A stretch of 64,000 bases of DNA from Roseovarius amoyensis (GCF_003260265.1 NZ_QITQ01000003.1:186001-250000); one strand, 5' to 3'. Positions 9,512 to 18,162 are shown, counted from the stretch's first letter. The notes: generated by a model from the sequence alone, not told the origin. Translations and numbers: made by a program.

Positions 9512-10423
9512 CTAGCGCGGCAGGCGCTCGTCGTCGTCGACCTGTGTCGCCAGCCAGTCGCGGAAGGTGACCAGCGCGCTGTGGCGCGTCCTGGCCTCGG
9601 GCCAGACCAGGTAATAGGCCCCCGACAGCGGCGTCGGCCCGCCCCATGCGCGGCGCAGCCGGCCGATGGCGAGGTCCTGTTCCGCCAGGTAATCGGGCAA
9701 CAGCGCCACCCCCAGCCCATGCAGCGCCGCCTGGGTGATGGTGCCGTACTGGTCGTAGATCGTGCCGGTGACCGTCTCGATCGTCACCCCGTGCGCGGCG
9801 AACCAGCCCGCCCAGGCCCGTGGCCGGGTTTCGATATGCAAGAGCGGCAGCCGCAGCAGGTCGCGCGGTGTGGTTGGCGTATCGGTCTCCAGCAGCGCGG
9901 GCGCCGCAACCGCGACCTGCGCCTCGTCCCGCAGCTTTAACGTGGCGGTACCGGACCAATTTCCGTCACCGAAAAATATAGCCGCATCAAACCCTTCAGA
10001 GGCAAAGTTGAACGGTCGCAGCCGAGTGGCGAGGTTGATCGTCACCTCCGGGTGACGGCGCGCGAAATCGGGCAGGCGCGGCACCAGCCAGCGCATGCCA
10101 AAGGTCGGCAATATCGCCAGGTCCAGCGACCCGCCCGAGGGGTTCACCGTAAGCCGTTGCGACGCCTGGGTGATCTTTTGCAGCGCCTCGCGCACCGAGG
10201 CGGCGTAGTCGGTGCCCTCCGGCGTCAGCGCCAAACGGCGGCCGTGGCGCAGCAACAGCCGCACGCCAAGCTGATCCTCCAGCGTCTGCAACTGCCGGCT
10301 GACGGCGCTTTGGGACAGGTTCAGCTCTTCGGCGGCGGCGGTGGCGCTGCCCAGCCGGTCGAGCGCCTCGAGCGCGCGCAGGCTGGCGGTAGAAGGCAGA
10401 AAGCGGCGTGGGGTAGGGGGCAT
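9512..10423 (-). CDS. LysR-family transcriptional regulator (GcvA-like)
   Basis: 303-aa LysR protein: N-terminal winged HTH (SLRALEALDRLGSATAAAEE followed by LNLSQSAVSRQLQTLED) and a type 2 periplasmic-binding-like effector domain similar to GcvA (RLRPFNFASEGFDAAI). Start set at MPPTPRRF; seven more residues are possible upstream. It is divergent from glutaryl-CoA dehydrogenase across 104 bp, the standard arrangement of a LysR activator and its target. It therefore probably controls gcdH in response to a lysine/tryptophan breakdown intermediate; that is inference from position. Confidence 0.88.
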   Translation of the reverse strand: MPPTPRRFLPSTASLRALEALDRLGSATAAAEELNLSQSAVSRQLQTLEDQLGVRLLLRHGRRLALTPEGTDYAASVREALQKITQASQRLTVNPSGGSLDLAILPTFGMRWLVPRLPDFARRHPEVTINLATRLRPFNFASEGFDAAIFFGDGNWSGTATLKLRDEAQVAVAAPALLETDTPTTPRDLLRLPLLHIETRPRAWAGWFAAHGVTIETVTGTIYDQYGTITQAALHGLGVALLPDYLAEQDLAIGRLRRAWGGPTPLSGAYYLVWPEARTRHSALVTFRDWLATQVDDDERLPR

Positions 10424-10527
10424 ATATGCGATATACTCATGCAAGAATGCGGAATTTTCGCTATTTCCCTGCCTGATACCGAACTAGAATGCAAATGAAT
10501 TGAGCATACCGCATGAGGAGAGATGCC

Positions 10528-11751
10528 ATGAGCCTCGACGCCCCGACGCTTCGCGCCAAGGACCGGCCCGGACTGAGTTCTTTCAACTGGGAAGACCCGT
10601 TTTTCCTGCAAAAACAGTTGGAAGAAGACGAACGCATGATCGCTGAAAGCGCCCGCAGCTTTGCCAACGAGGTGCTGGCGCCGCGTGTCGCGCAGGCCTA
10701 TGAGAACGAAACCAGCGACCCGGACCTGTTCCGCGAGATGGGCAAGATGGGGCTGTTGGGCACCACCATCCCTGAGGAATATGGCGGGCTGGGCACCGGA
10801 TATGTCAGCTATGGCCTGGTCGCGCGCGAGATCGAGCGCGTCGATTCCGGCTATCGCAGCATGATGAGCGTGCAATCCAGCCTGGTGATGTACCCCATCT
10901 ACGCCTATGGCAGCGAGGAACAGCGCCGCAAATACCTGCCGGGCCTCGCCACAGGCGAGTTGATTGGCTGTTTCGGGCTGACCGAACCCGATGCCGGCTC
11001 AGACCCGGCGGGGATGAAGACCCGCGCGGTCAAGACCGACGGCGGCTATCGGCTGACCGGGGCCAAGATGTGGATCTCGAACAGTCCGATCGCCGATGTT
11101 TTTGTCGTCTGGGCCAAGTCCGAGGCGCATGACGGCAAGATCCGCGGTTTCGTGCTGGAAAAGGGGCAAAAGGGTCTGTCCGCGCCCAAGATCGAAGGCA
11201 AGCTGAGCTTGCGCGCATCTATCACCGGCGAAATCGTGATGGACGGCGTCGAGGTGGGCGAGGATGCGCTGCTGCCCAATGTCGAGGGGCTCAAGGGGCC
11301 GTTCGGCTGTCTCAACCGGGCGCGGTTCGGCATCGCCTGGGGCGTGATGGGCGCGGCTGAATTCTGCTGGCACGCGGCGCGGCAATACGGGCTGGACCGG
11401 CACCAGTTCGGTCGTCCGCTGGCCAACACCCAGCTTTATCAAAAGAAGCTGGCGGACATGCAGACCGAAATCACGCTGGGCCTGCAGGCAGCATTGCGCG
11501 TCGGCCGCCTGATGGACGAGGCTATCGCAGCGCCCGAGATGATCAGTCTGATCAAGCGCAACAACTGCGGCAAGGCGCTGGACATCGCCCGAATGGCCCG
11601 CGACATGCATGGCGGCAACGGCATCTCTGGCGAATTCCAGGTCATCCGCCACATGGTCAACCTGGAAACCGTCAACACCTATGAGGGGACGCACGACGTG
11701 CATGCGCTGATCCTGGGGCGGGCACAGACCGGGCTGCAGGCGTTTTTCTGA
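10528..11751 (+). CDS. gcdH: Glutaryl-CoA dehydrogenase
   Basis: 407-aa FAD-dependent acyl-CoA dehydrogenase that oxidises and decarboxylates glutaryl-CoA to crotonyl-CoA in lysine/tryptophan degradation, passing electrons to ETF. Diagnostic blocks are [17 protein letters not shown] at the start, [26 protein letters not shown], the substrate-binding Arg region [11 protein letters not shown] and the catalytic Glu in [10 protein letters not shown]. Start at MSLDAP with a GAGGAG-type SD upstream. It is the last host gene before the prophage; a hairpin and the dif-like site follow within 50 bp. Confidence 0.93.
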   Translation: MSLDAPTLRAKDRPGLSSFNWEDPFFLQKQLEEDERMIAESARSFANEVLAPRVAQAYENETSDPDLFREMGKMGLLGTTIPEEYGGLGTGYVSYGLVAREIERVDSGYRSMMSVQSSLVMYPIYAYGSEEQRRKYLPGLATGELIGCFGLTEPDAGSDPAGMKTRAVKTDGGYRLTGAKMWISNSPIADVFVVWAKSEAHDGKIRGFVLEKGQKGLSAPKIEGKLSLRASITGEIVMDGVEVGEDALLPNVEGLKGPFGCLNRARFGIAWGVMGAAEFCWHAARQYGLDRHQFGRPLANTQLYQKKLADMQTEITLGLQAALRVGRLMDEAIAAPEMISLIKRNNCGKALDIARMARDMHGGNGISGEFQVIRHMVNLETVNTYEGTHDVHALILGRAQTGLQAFF

Positions 11752-11765
11752 GATTTGCCAGAGGC

Positions 11766-11785
11766 GGGGCCGTCCAAGCGGCCCC
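11766..11785 (+). terminator. GC-rich hairpin after gcdH
   Basis: Perfect 7-bp stem GGGGCCG / CGGCCCC with a 6-nt loop, 14 bp after the gcdH stop. No T-tract follows, so termination strength is uncertain. It lies 16 bp before the left dif-like site. Confidence 0.55.
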
Positions 11786-11801
11786 GTCGCGCCGTGTACA
11801 A

Positions 11802-11829
11802 AAGGCGTATAATCAATAAATTGCGAACA
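11802..11829 (+). other. attL: left dif-like Xer recombination site
   Basis: Left arm AAGGCGTATAA, centre TCAATA, right arm AATTGCGAACA. The left arm and centre match the site at 18163 with one mismatch in 17 bases (T for C). The right arm is poor compared with the E. coli XerD arm TTATGTTAAAT. The simplest reading is host left arm plus phage-derived right arm. Confidence 0.8.
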
Positions 11830-11917
11830 CCAATAAAGTGCATTCGCCCCCGGCCCACTGGCCAACTACCGCCAATCAGTTTCACAAGATGTTGTGTGTG
11901 TCAACCGCATCTTGCGA

Positions 11918-11974
11918 TTAAAGCACCATCGCCACAAAGATGATGATAACGAGGCACGCAAAGAGAAACCGCAT
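11918..11974 (-). CDS. Possible 18-residue hydrophobic peptide of the prophage
   Basis: A very short frame, MRFLFACLVIIIFVAMVL, on the same strand as all phage genes and downstream of rep. A TAGGAG Shine-Dalgarno lies about 8-9 nt before its ATG. The whole peptide would be one membrane span. It could be a membrane-active peptide (for example lysis-related) or chance. No other gene is evident in 11830-12334; this 505-bp stretch otherwise holds the hairpin at 12150. Confidence 0.35.
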   Translation of the reverse strand: MRFLFACLVIIIFVAMVL

Positions 11975-12149
11975 CGTCTCAACTCCTATCACACCAAGGT
12001 ACAAATTCGCGGCGTGGTCCCCCGCCGCCCCCGCGTTTGTTAGCAGACTGTGGCCTTTCTTTACAGGTCTTCCGGCGCGCTTTTTGCGAATGATCACGAT
12101 CATGCCTTTGACCGACCGTCCACCCAGCTGCAACCGTCCTGGGGGTGCG

Positions 12150-12170
12150 AAGGGGGGCTTTGCCCCCCTT
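12150..12170. repeat. Perfect hairpin with C/G tracts, candidate phage replication or packaging element
   Basis: AAGGGGGGC / GCCCCCCTT, 9-bp arms with a TTT loop, followed on the plus strand by three more runs of five to seven C up to about 12200. No T-tract follows on either strand, so it is not a standard terminator for rep. Non-coding hairpins in ssDNA phages often serve as replication origins or structural elements; the role here is inferred. Confidence 0.5.
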
Positions 12171-12334
12171 GGCCCCCCCAGACCCCCCCAATCCCCCCTT
12201 TTCCCGATGGGAGGGGGCGCTACGCGCCACCGATATTCCGGCCAACGTTCCGCCGTAGCCTCTCCGACTGGACCGATGCGACAGAATGCGGGGAGTTTCG
12301 TATTTGTCCCAATTCACAGAGAGCGGGGTTTCTC

Positions 12335-13543
12335 TTATTTTTTTTGCTGGCTTTCTCGCAGGTGATCGCGCGCTTGCTCCGCTTCTATCTGGGTCGCGCC
12401 GAGCCTTATCATCCTTCTTACGAGATCGCTTGGATCGCTTACGAGCCATAGCTCAAACTCCTTTTCTATCCACGCTATTCCCGGTCCGATCCGGACCGTG
12501 AGACCGTTCAAACAGGTGAGGCGTCCACCGCCGCGCAACTCCTTTCCGTCCCAAAAATACCGTTTATAATCCCATCCGGGAACGCGCAGCCATTCGGGCA
12601 CGCGCTTACGCGCCGGTTGAGCGGACTTTGCCTCTTCCATACGCCGCTGCGCGGCTTCCCAAACATCATGGTCCCAAAGCTCCTCATATATGCGCGTTTG
12701 ATGTTCCGCGAGCAATTCCGAGAACGGATATTCACGCCCGTGATAGGAGCGATACGCCCACATGAAGTACTCGACGAACATTTCGCGCATCCGGCCTTGA
12801 AGCCAGAACTTGCGCCGCTTCCCTTCACTGTCGAACACATCAGGGAAGGAATAGCCCGGGTTCTGTGGTGACAACCCTTGCTGAATGTACCTATTCGCCA
12901 GGTCAATGAACCAATCATGCCCGAGAGGCGGTTTTTTCGACATGGACACATGGCCGACATGCGCCGCCTGAAAGGTGCCACTGTCTTTAAGCGCATACTC
13001 AACAATCTGTTTCAGGGCATAGCCGAAACTCTCATAGTCCGGGCGCTGAAAATAGACGAAGCCCCTTGTTTTTGGCTCGCCCCTGAAATGGGCGGACCAC
13101 GGTTGCCAGAATATTCTAGCGGCAGCGTCATTTTTGTATCGGGCGAAGCGAATTTCCCATTCCGTTCGCGGCTCCGCCGCATCCCTTGCCACAAGAGTTT
13201 TGCCATAGAAGAAGAGAATGGCGTGCCAGTGGGCGCGCCCCCTTTCACTGCCGTACTCGCCCGCCACGATGTACCGAACGCGGTAGCCCTCATACCGAAG
13301 GCGCTTCATGAAATCCTGAAAATCCTTGTAAACCAAGGTCGCGCAATTCGGACTATCACCGGCATAGGTAAAGGTTACGGCAACCGTCTGATCTGCTGTT
13401 TTACTTTCCGCGATACACCGCCCAACGAGGTCATTGACCCTGTTTTTCCTGCATTGCCAGCAATTGCGACAGGGAATGAGAACAAACCCTTCGTCGTAAT
13501 CGTCATCGTAAAGCCTGCCCGGCGAGATGCACATTTGCCTCAT
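12335..13543 (-). CDS. Microvirus replication initiator protein VP4 (HUH endonuclease)
   Basis: 402-aa Rep that would nick the phage origin and start rolling-circle replication. Microvirus features are the N-terminal Cys cluster CRNCWQCRKNRV (residues 25-36), motif I VAVTFTY (~54-60), the HUH metal site HWH at 105-107 in RGRAHWHAILFF, and the catalytic Tyr region YALKQIVEYALK (~175-186) with two Tyr eight residues apart. The Met three codons in (13534), giving MCISPG, is an alternative start like other microvirus Reps. It is the last long gene of the phage operon. The C-terminal 100 residues are less conserved. Confidence 0.93.
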   Translation of the reverse strand: MRQMCISPGRLYDDDYDEGFVLIPCRNCWQCRKNRVNDLVGRCIAESKTADQTVAVTFTYAGDSPNCATLVYKDFQDFMKRLRYEGYRVRYIVAGEYGSERGRAHWHAILFFYGKTLVARDAAEPRTEWEIRFARYKNDAAARIFWQPWSAHFRGEPKTRGFVYFQRPDYESFGYALKQIVEYALKDSGTFQAAHVGHVSMSKKPPLGHDWFIDLANRYIQQGLSPQNPGYSFPDVFDSEGKRRKFWLQGRMREMFVEYFMWAYRSYHGREYPFSELLAEHQTRIYEELWDHDVWEAAQRRMEEAKSAQPARKRVPEWLRVPGWDYKRYFWDGKELRGGGRLTCLNGLTVRIGPGIAWIEKEFELWLVSDPSDLVRRMIRLGATQIEAEQARDHLRESQQKK

Positions 13544-13640
13544 TCCCTGTCACTAAATGTATATCCCCACAAGGGGAGGGAGTTTCGCCGTGCCCGAAAC
13601 TCCAATACTTGGAGTTTCCGTTTCGGGCACGGCTCGCGGA

Positions 13641-14156
13641 TCACGCTGAACGCGCTATGGCAACTAGCCATTCCGCAAATTTTGGTGGCGTCCGCTCTCG
13701 CTCCTGCCGCCCCATATGTTCAACCGGAACAAATGGACCGGTCGCAGCAACCGGACGAGGCGGCAGATACGGGGCGCAAACATAAAGCCAGGTCGATTTA
13801 ATCGCCCTATGGCCCCAATCGCATTGACGCACAGACAACGTGCGCCCGCCGAACACATCGGGCGGCGCACCAGGTCGCGGCAGGCCCACATCGGCCCAAA
13901 GCTTGGAACCGGACGGATGTTCAAGAACACCGCCCCATCGACGCACATGGACGACCGCCAGACGCGCCAGCTCCTTTTCACGCTCAGACCCGAGCGCCTT
14001 GTAATGATAGCGGCCCCACATACGGCAGGGCGGATGCGCAACAACAGGCATCCCGCCGTCGAAGGTCCGCATATCTCGCGCCAGGTCGAAGCACTCGACC
14101 CCCGGCATCGCCCAATAGGGCGACCCGCGACACACGCACAGCGCCGCGACCGTCAT
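13641..14156 (-). CDS. Prophage protein with an HPPC motif, function unknown
   Basis: 171-aa protein containing VVAHPPCRMWGRYHY (~residues 37-51) and VLEHPSGSKLW (~77-87). Pro-Pro-Cys motifs occur in the active site of DNA cytosine methyltransferases, and similar short PPC/EHP proteins occur in tailed phages, but no complete SAM-binding motif is seen, so I do not call it a methyltransferase. It starts inside the M15 peptidase stop (ATGA overlap), so it is part of the phage operon. The 97 bp to rep (13544-13640) contain a GC-poor repeat-like stretch but no gene. Confidence 0.75.
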   Translation of the reverse strand: MTVAALCVCRGSPYWAMPGVECFDLARDMRTFDGGMPVVAHPPCRMWGRYHYKALGSEREKELARLAVVHVRRWGGVLEHPSGSKLWADVGLPRPGAPPDVFGGRTLSVRQCDWGHRAIKSTWLYVCAPYLPPRPVAATGPFVPVEHMGRQERERTPPKFAEWLVAIARSA

Positions 14157-14839
14157 GGCCGCAAATGCGACGGCATTTGTTTAAGCCGCGCGTTCAAACG
14201 CTTGGCCGACAGCCGGCTTTCTATGTCTAGAAAATCCGCTGTCGTCATGATTTCCGGCCAATCGAACCGATCTTCCCAAAGATTACGCACGTCGCGCCAA
14301 TGGGCCAGTTGCCAATGTGCGGGGTCATAAAAGTCCCAATCGCCGCCCCATACGACTTGGAGATTGCGCTTACGCGCAACCTCCTTGCCGATAGCGCCGA
14401 TAACCCCCCATTCTTTCGGGGTCAGGTCCCAGAAGCGTTCACAATGCACAATATCGACCGCGCAGCCCCAATTATGGGCCGACTGCGCGCCGCGCGCCTT
14501 TGTGACACCCTTGACATAAAGCGCCTGTTGACGCTCGTCCGAGCGGTAAAACTCAAACGCGAACATCGGATAGCCGCGCCGCTCGAACTCTTTTTGCAGC
14601 GACAGGAAGAACTCGATAACCCACGGATGCACACCCGTGCGATCCGTCTTTTCCTTCTTATGCCTGTAATCCCGCGTTTTTAGATACGGGAAGTTCACCA
14701 GATTGACCGCCGCCGCCTGGTAGGTCTGTGGCAGTCTGCGAACAACATCACCGGGCGACCCGGCGAGGGGCATTTCGCCCCCCGCCTTGTTGAAGCCGCG
14801 CCGGATGAACCGTTGGATCACCCGTTTCGCGCACTTCAT
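14153..14839 (-). CDS. Peptidase M15 family protein (D-Ala-D-Ala carboxypeptidase-like), phage-encoded
   Basis: 228-aa zinc peptidase of the VanY/endolysin-like M15 group, which cleaves peptidoglycan cross-bridges or stem peptides. Zn-site residues are H122 and D129 in SAHNWGCAVDI and H175 in WDFYDPAHWQL, with the Arg of EFYRSDERQ upstream as in M15 enzymes. No signal peptide is evident, and the N-terminus is basic. It overlaps both neighbours by 4 nt (ATGA). Several microvirus groups carry such a peptidase, which probably serves host lysis or entry, unlike phiX174, which lyses with the single-gene inhibitor E. Confidence 0.9.
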   Translation of the reverse strand: MKCAKRVIQRFIRRGFNKAGGEMPLAGSPGDVVRRLPQTYQAAAVNLVNFPYLKTRDYRHKKEKTDRTGVHPWVIEFFLSLQKEFERRGYPMFAFEFYRSDERQQALYVKGVTKARGAQSAHNWGCAVDIVHCERFWDLTPKEWGVIGAIGKEVARKRNLQVVWGGDWDFYDPAHWQLAHWRDVRNLWEDRFDWPEIMTTADFLDIESRLSAKRLNARLKQMPSHLRP

Positions 14840-15408
14840 TCTTCACCGCCTTCCTTATCGCCCTCCGGTTGTTCCGCGGGATCTTCCCCTTCAACCGTCG
14901 ATTGTTCATCCGGTTTCGGAAGCTGTTTTCGCTCAGCCCGCTCGGCATCCTTCGCCTCGATCCGCTTTCGCATTTCGCGAAGCTCTTGCCGCTCGGCCTC
15001 TAGCGCCTTGTCGCGCCTTTCCTCATTCCGGCGCATGTAGTGCATCATCCGGTCAAGGTCCGAGTGCCGCCCCCCCACGTTTTCCACGTTCGTGAACTTC
15101 ACGAGGCCAGTTTTGCCGACCATCTGAGACGCCGTCTCAGGCCGCACAAAGATCAAGGTGTTTTTGGGCGCATGGAACTCAACGAACCGCGTCCCATCTG
15201 CCGTAAAGCACACCTCAAAAAGACCGTCCGAACAGCCCACAAGCACAGGCTCTGTTCCCGGCCCTGCCGAGACCAGCAAGGACACACGTGCGGAGGCATT
15301 GACATGAAGCCGCGCGCGCCGATTGCCTTTGGCAATTTCCATCTTTAGCGCTTCGCCAGGTTGCACCGCCACCCAATCGGAGGGGTTTTTTATGTCGAAG
15401 ATTTTCAT
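14836..15408 (-). CDS. Prophage protein between VP1 and peptidase (190 aa), function unknown
   Basis: 190-aa protein with a probably beta-rich N-terminal ~110 residues and a long charged helix/coiled coil from ~118 (RMMHYMRRNEERRDKALEAE onward), ending in an acidic Pro/Glu/Gly tail. It overlaps VP1 and the peptidase gene by 4 nt each. In other microviruses the gene next to VP1 is often the internal scaffolding protein VP3; a charged coiled coil would suit scaffolding, but I see no sequence match to VP3, so this stays a guess. Confidence 0.78.
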   Translation of the reverse strand: MKIFDIKNPSDWVAVQPGEALKMEIAKGNRRARLHVNASARVSLLVSAGPGTEPVLVGCSDGLFEVCFTADGTRFVEFHAPKNTLIFVRPETASQMVGKTGLVKFTNVENVGGRHSDLDRMMHYMRRNEERRDKALEAERQELREMRKRIEAKDAERAERKQLPKPDEQSTVEGEDPAEQPEGDKEGGEE

Positions 15409-17006
15409 TCCCCGCTCTCCTCAACAGGCTGTTTCTCCTCAACCGCTTCATAGGCCCCAACGTCTTCCTGCAGACGACGCCCGAACACGGTCTTACCGAC
15501 GATTTCAAGTCCGCCGATGGTGGTGATCTCAAACGGCTCCGCGAGGGTATCCGCGAAGACCTTCTTATGCACGCCGTTCGCCAGGTAAAAATCTTCGGTC
15601 AACTCAGGGTCCACCGTTTCCGGTGACCAGATGCGTTGCCGATCCTCTACGAACGGATCGTTAAGCTGGCGCATGAACTTGCCGCCGATGTTCGGGATGT
15701 TGCGGTTCCACTGGTAATTAAGGCCCGCGTAACCGAAGGTTGCGGTCGGTTGCGAATGCAGAACATCAACATGCGAGTTCGGCACCACCGCGACCTTATC
15801 CATATCCAAATCGTCGCGTACCGCTTCCGGCAGATCATCCACGTCGACTGTCGTAAGGAAATGGTCCTGTTGACGCTCGAATAGCTGATCCGGCACCGCC
15901 TCAAGCGTGATCAGGATGATACCGCCGGTATTCATCGGAGGCGTGCGCATATTGAGCGAAAGGAACGCCTCGCCACGAGTAACCGACTTATCGAGATTGC
16001 CGCTATCCGTCGCGAAACGCTGGTTCATTCCCACAATCGTGGTCTGACGATCCAAAAGGATAGGCTGGGCCATCTGAGCATCGGGCACCCGAATGCCCGA
16101 CATGAGCATGTCAATGATATGATCATCATCAAGGCCCGAGTATTGTTCGCGGACACGCGCCCACGCAACCGTGCGCTTCGCCTGCTCGATATTGTTGAGC
16201 GACAGAGTGACGCTTTCCTGCGCCAACTCACCCTTTATGTTGTCCATAAGCAGGCGCAAATCTTCATGCCGATACCATGACCCGAAAAGCGCCGTCTCGG
16301 TACCCGACGAAAACGCAGGGGCGCTATTGCCGCTTGGCGCAATACCTTGCGCGTTCCTGAAGGCGACATTACCACCAATGGTATACGGAAACGTCACTTC
16401 ACCATCAAGCGCCAGCTCCACTTCGCCATCCAGCATGGCCGCATCGTAATCCGGCACGATGTGGGACATGGTGCTATTGCGCCAAAAGCCCGTTGCGAGC
16501 GTCGTTTCATCCTTGAGCCGCAACGGCAACTTTGTGGACCGCGCCTTGCGCCGGAAGTTCACGAGGACGTTGTACGCCTCAACCACGGCGCTGTTGATCT
16601 CGCTTTCATCCGGGGCATGAATGCCCATGGTCTTAAAGATCGCCTCTTCTGGGTCATAGGTGATCGTTTCGAAGAAAGGCACCACTGCGCCGCCATCGGT
16701 TTCCGGCTGACCCATGTAGGAGCGGTTCAACTGGTCAAGACCGTTGAAGCGATCAAACGCCAGGAACGGCACGAAATGCGCATAGGCCGTAACGCCGACC
16801 GCGTTAAGCAGCGGCAGCACGGTCTCGGCCATTTCAACGCGGATACGCGCCGCACCGCGCGACACACGATCTTCCCGAAGAAGCGGCGCATACGCGAGGG
16901 GTATGATTTTGCCGGGGTCGGCACTTGTCAGGCAGCGCCAATCATTGCGCCGCACAGACTGTGGCATACTGGCCGGACTGGCGGAGATAACTTCTGTCAG
17001 TTTCAT
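15405..17006 (-). CDS. Microvirus major capsid protein VP1 (F protein)
   Basis: 533-aa capsid protein. Recognisable microvirus features are the N-terminal ISPFDKPLAYA-like stretch seen here as ADPGKIIPLAYAPLLREDRV, then RVEMAETVLPLLNAVGVTAY and FVPFLAFDRFNGLDQLNRSY, and a C-terminal TFGYAGLNYQWNRNIPNIGG. Length is typical. It forms the T=1 shell around circular ssDNA. It lies 79 bp after VP2 and overlaps the next gene by 4 nt. Good preservation over the full length argues against decay of the prophage. Confidence 0.93.
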   Translation of the reverse strand: MKLTEVISASPASMPQSVRRNDWRCLTSADPGKIIPLAYAPLLREDRVSRGAARIRVEMAETVLPLLNAVGVTAYAHFVPFLAFDRFNGLDQLNRSYMGQPETDGGAVVPFFETITYDPEEAIFKTMGIHAPDESEINSAVVEAYNVLVNFRRKARSTKLPLRLKDETTLATGFWRNSTMSHIVPDYDAAMLDGEVELALDGEVTFPYTIGGNVAFRNAQGIAPSGNSAPAFSSGTETALFGSWYRHEDLRLLMDNIKGELAQESVTLSLNNIEQAKRTVAWARVREQYSGLDDDHIIDMLMSGIRVPDAQMAQPILLDRQTTIVGMNQRFATDSGNLDKSVTRGEAFLSLNMRTPPMNTGGIILITLEAVPDQLFERQQDHFLTTVDVDDLPEAVRDDLDMDKVAVVPNSHVDVLHSQPTATFGYAGLNYQWNRNIPNIGGKFMRQLNDPFVEDRQRIWSPETVDPELTEDFYLANGVHKKVFADTLAEPFEITTIGGLEIVGKTVFGRRLQEDVGAYEAVEEKQPVEESGE

Positions 17007-17085
17007 TTGCGTCTTCCTTTCTTACGCAGTTTCAGAACAAACTTTCGCAGTGCGCGACGCCGCCGCGCACAGCCTTTGCAGCGAC

Positions 17086-17934
17086 TCAATTCCGCATCCA
17101 CTCGGGAATGCCGGACCGATATTCATCGGCTCTTTCTTTCCGAGTTTTTCGCGGTTTCTCTGAAAGATATGGATCGCGCGGCCCGCCGAACACCGGCCGC
17201 AGAGCGCCTTTCACGGTCCAATCTTCATCGGAAACGCCTTCCCGCGCCAAGGCGATCTGGCGGTTATACTCGGCATCCTCTTTATAATTCCGGGCGCCGG
17301 TTACTTGCTCCGCTACTTCCCCGTACATGTCTTGCGCTTCTTGTGCCGACATGCGGTCAGTACGATAGAACCATTGCGACCCGTCGAACCGCTCAATAAC
17401 CCCAAAAGGACGGGCTCGCGGGCGCACAACGTTAGGCGACAGCGTTGGCGCTGGCGCTTCCTGCCGTGTAGTCGTCCGAGTACCGCCAGCTAGGCCATAC
17501 CCGAAATCAATATCGGGTTTCGGTCCCTTGCCATTGTTTCGGTTCTTCCAATACGCGAGTTCTTCGCGCGCCATCTCGACCTTGATCCGGTCAAGTTCCG
17601 CCTGATCGGCGATTTGCTCACGATTGAACCAAGTTTCGGCAACGTCACCGACAGCTTTCCCGAGAAACTCGGCGGTCGAGAGTGACCCCCCGCCGCCAGG
17701 TGAAACCCCAAGAGGCTGTTGACCGGCACCAGACATAAGCAGGGTAAGCGGGTTGAAACCCGCCGCTTCTGCACCTTCCCGGAGCCAGCGCGGTTGCTTC
17801 AACGCCGTGTTCTTGGTGGCGAACATGTTATAGACGTACTGTTTCGCCATATCACTGCTGGACGAGCCACCGAATAGCCCGCCCAGCAGATTTGACCCGG
17901 CGCTGATCAACGCACCTGTTACTGCGGGGTCCAT
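17086..17934 (-). CDS. Microvirus DNA pilot protein VP2 (H-like minor spike protein)
   Basis: 282-aa minor virion protein. It begins with a Gly/Ser-rich hydrophobic segment (ALISAGSNLLGGLFGGSS, a typical VP2 start) and contains LREGAEAAGFNPLTLLMSGA, the conserved VP2 block with A-G-x-N-P. In microviruses the pilot protein forms a tube that carries DNA into the cell. I use the ATG at 17934, which overlaps the upstream stop as TGATG; a GTG one codon earlier (17937) is possible. Low-complexity Gly/Ala/Pro regions lie in the middle, as in relatives. Confidence 0.9.
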   Translation of the reverse strand: MDPAVTGALISAGSNLLGGLFGGSSSSDMAKQYVYNMFATKNTALKQPRWLREGAEAAGFNPLTLLMSGAGQQPLGVSPGGGGSLSTAEFLGKAVGDVAETWFNREQIADQAELDRIKVEMAREELAYWKNRNNGKGPKPDIDFGYGLAGGTRTTTRQEAPAPTLSPNVVRPRARPFGVIERFDGSQWFYRTDRMSAQEAQDMYGEVAEQVTGARNYKEDAEYNRQIALAREGVSDEDWTVKGALRPVFGGPRDPYLSEKPRKTRKERADEYRSGIPEWMRN

Positions 17935-18068
17935 CACATGCCACCGCCGCAGAACGCCGCGAAGGTGCCGGGGTAGGTGGAGGCGACGAAGCCCCCAACC
18001 GCACCCAGCACCACCGGCGCAAGCTTACGGGCGAGCACGAGCACCGCTTTCAGCTTGAGTTTTTCCAT
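17934..18068 (-). CDS. Small membrane protein, first gene of the prophage operon
   Basis: 44-aa protein MEKLKLKAVLVLARKLAPVV followed by LGAVGGFVASTYPGTFAAFC and GGGM: a short basic N-terminus and one predicted membrane span. An AGGAGG Shine-Dalgarno lies 8 nt upstream of the ATG, which decides this start over the longer frame beginning at 18149. Its stop overlaps the VP2 start (TGATG), so translation is coupled. Short membrane proteins of this kind are found next to VP2 in several microviruses; function unknown. Confidence 0.75.
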   Translation of the reverse strand: MEKLKLKAVLVLARKLAPVVLGAVGGFVASTYPGTFAAFCGGGM

Positions 18069-18092
18069 TGTGGAACCTCCTATATGTTGCGT

Positions 18093-18151
18093 TTCAACTA
18101 CCAGTTGAACCAAGGAGGCCGGAGGTTGATTTTCACGTTGCAGTTGCAACG
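18093..18151. promoter_or_regulatory. Two perfect inverted repeats upstream of the prophage operon
   Basis: Between attR and the first phage gene lie TTCAACT-ACC-AGTTGAA (18093-18109) and CGTTGCA-GT-TGCAACG (18136-18151), each with 7-bp perfect arms. They sit 25 and 68 bp upstream of the first start codon, where the operon promoter must be. They could be operator sites for a host regulator or part of the phage origin. No phage repressor gene is seen in the prophage. Confidence 0.5.
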
Positions 18152-18162
18152 CCGCCTAGCCG

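Noticed and set aside
12121..12200. Terminator for rep
   Set aside because: The hairpin lacks a T-tract on both strands and is nearly 170 bp past the rep stop; an origin or structural role fits better.
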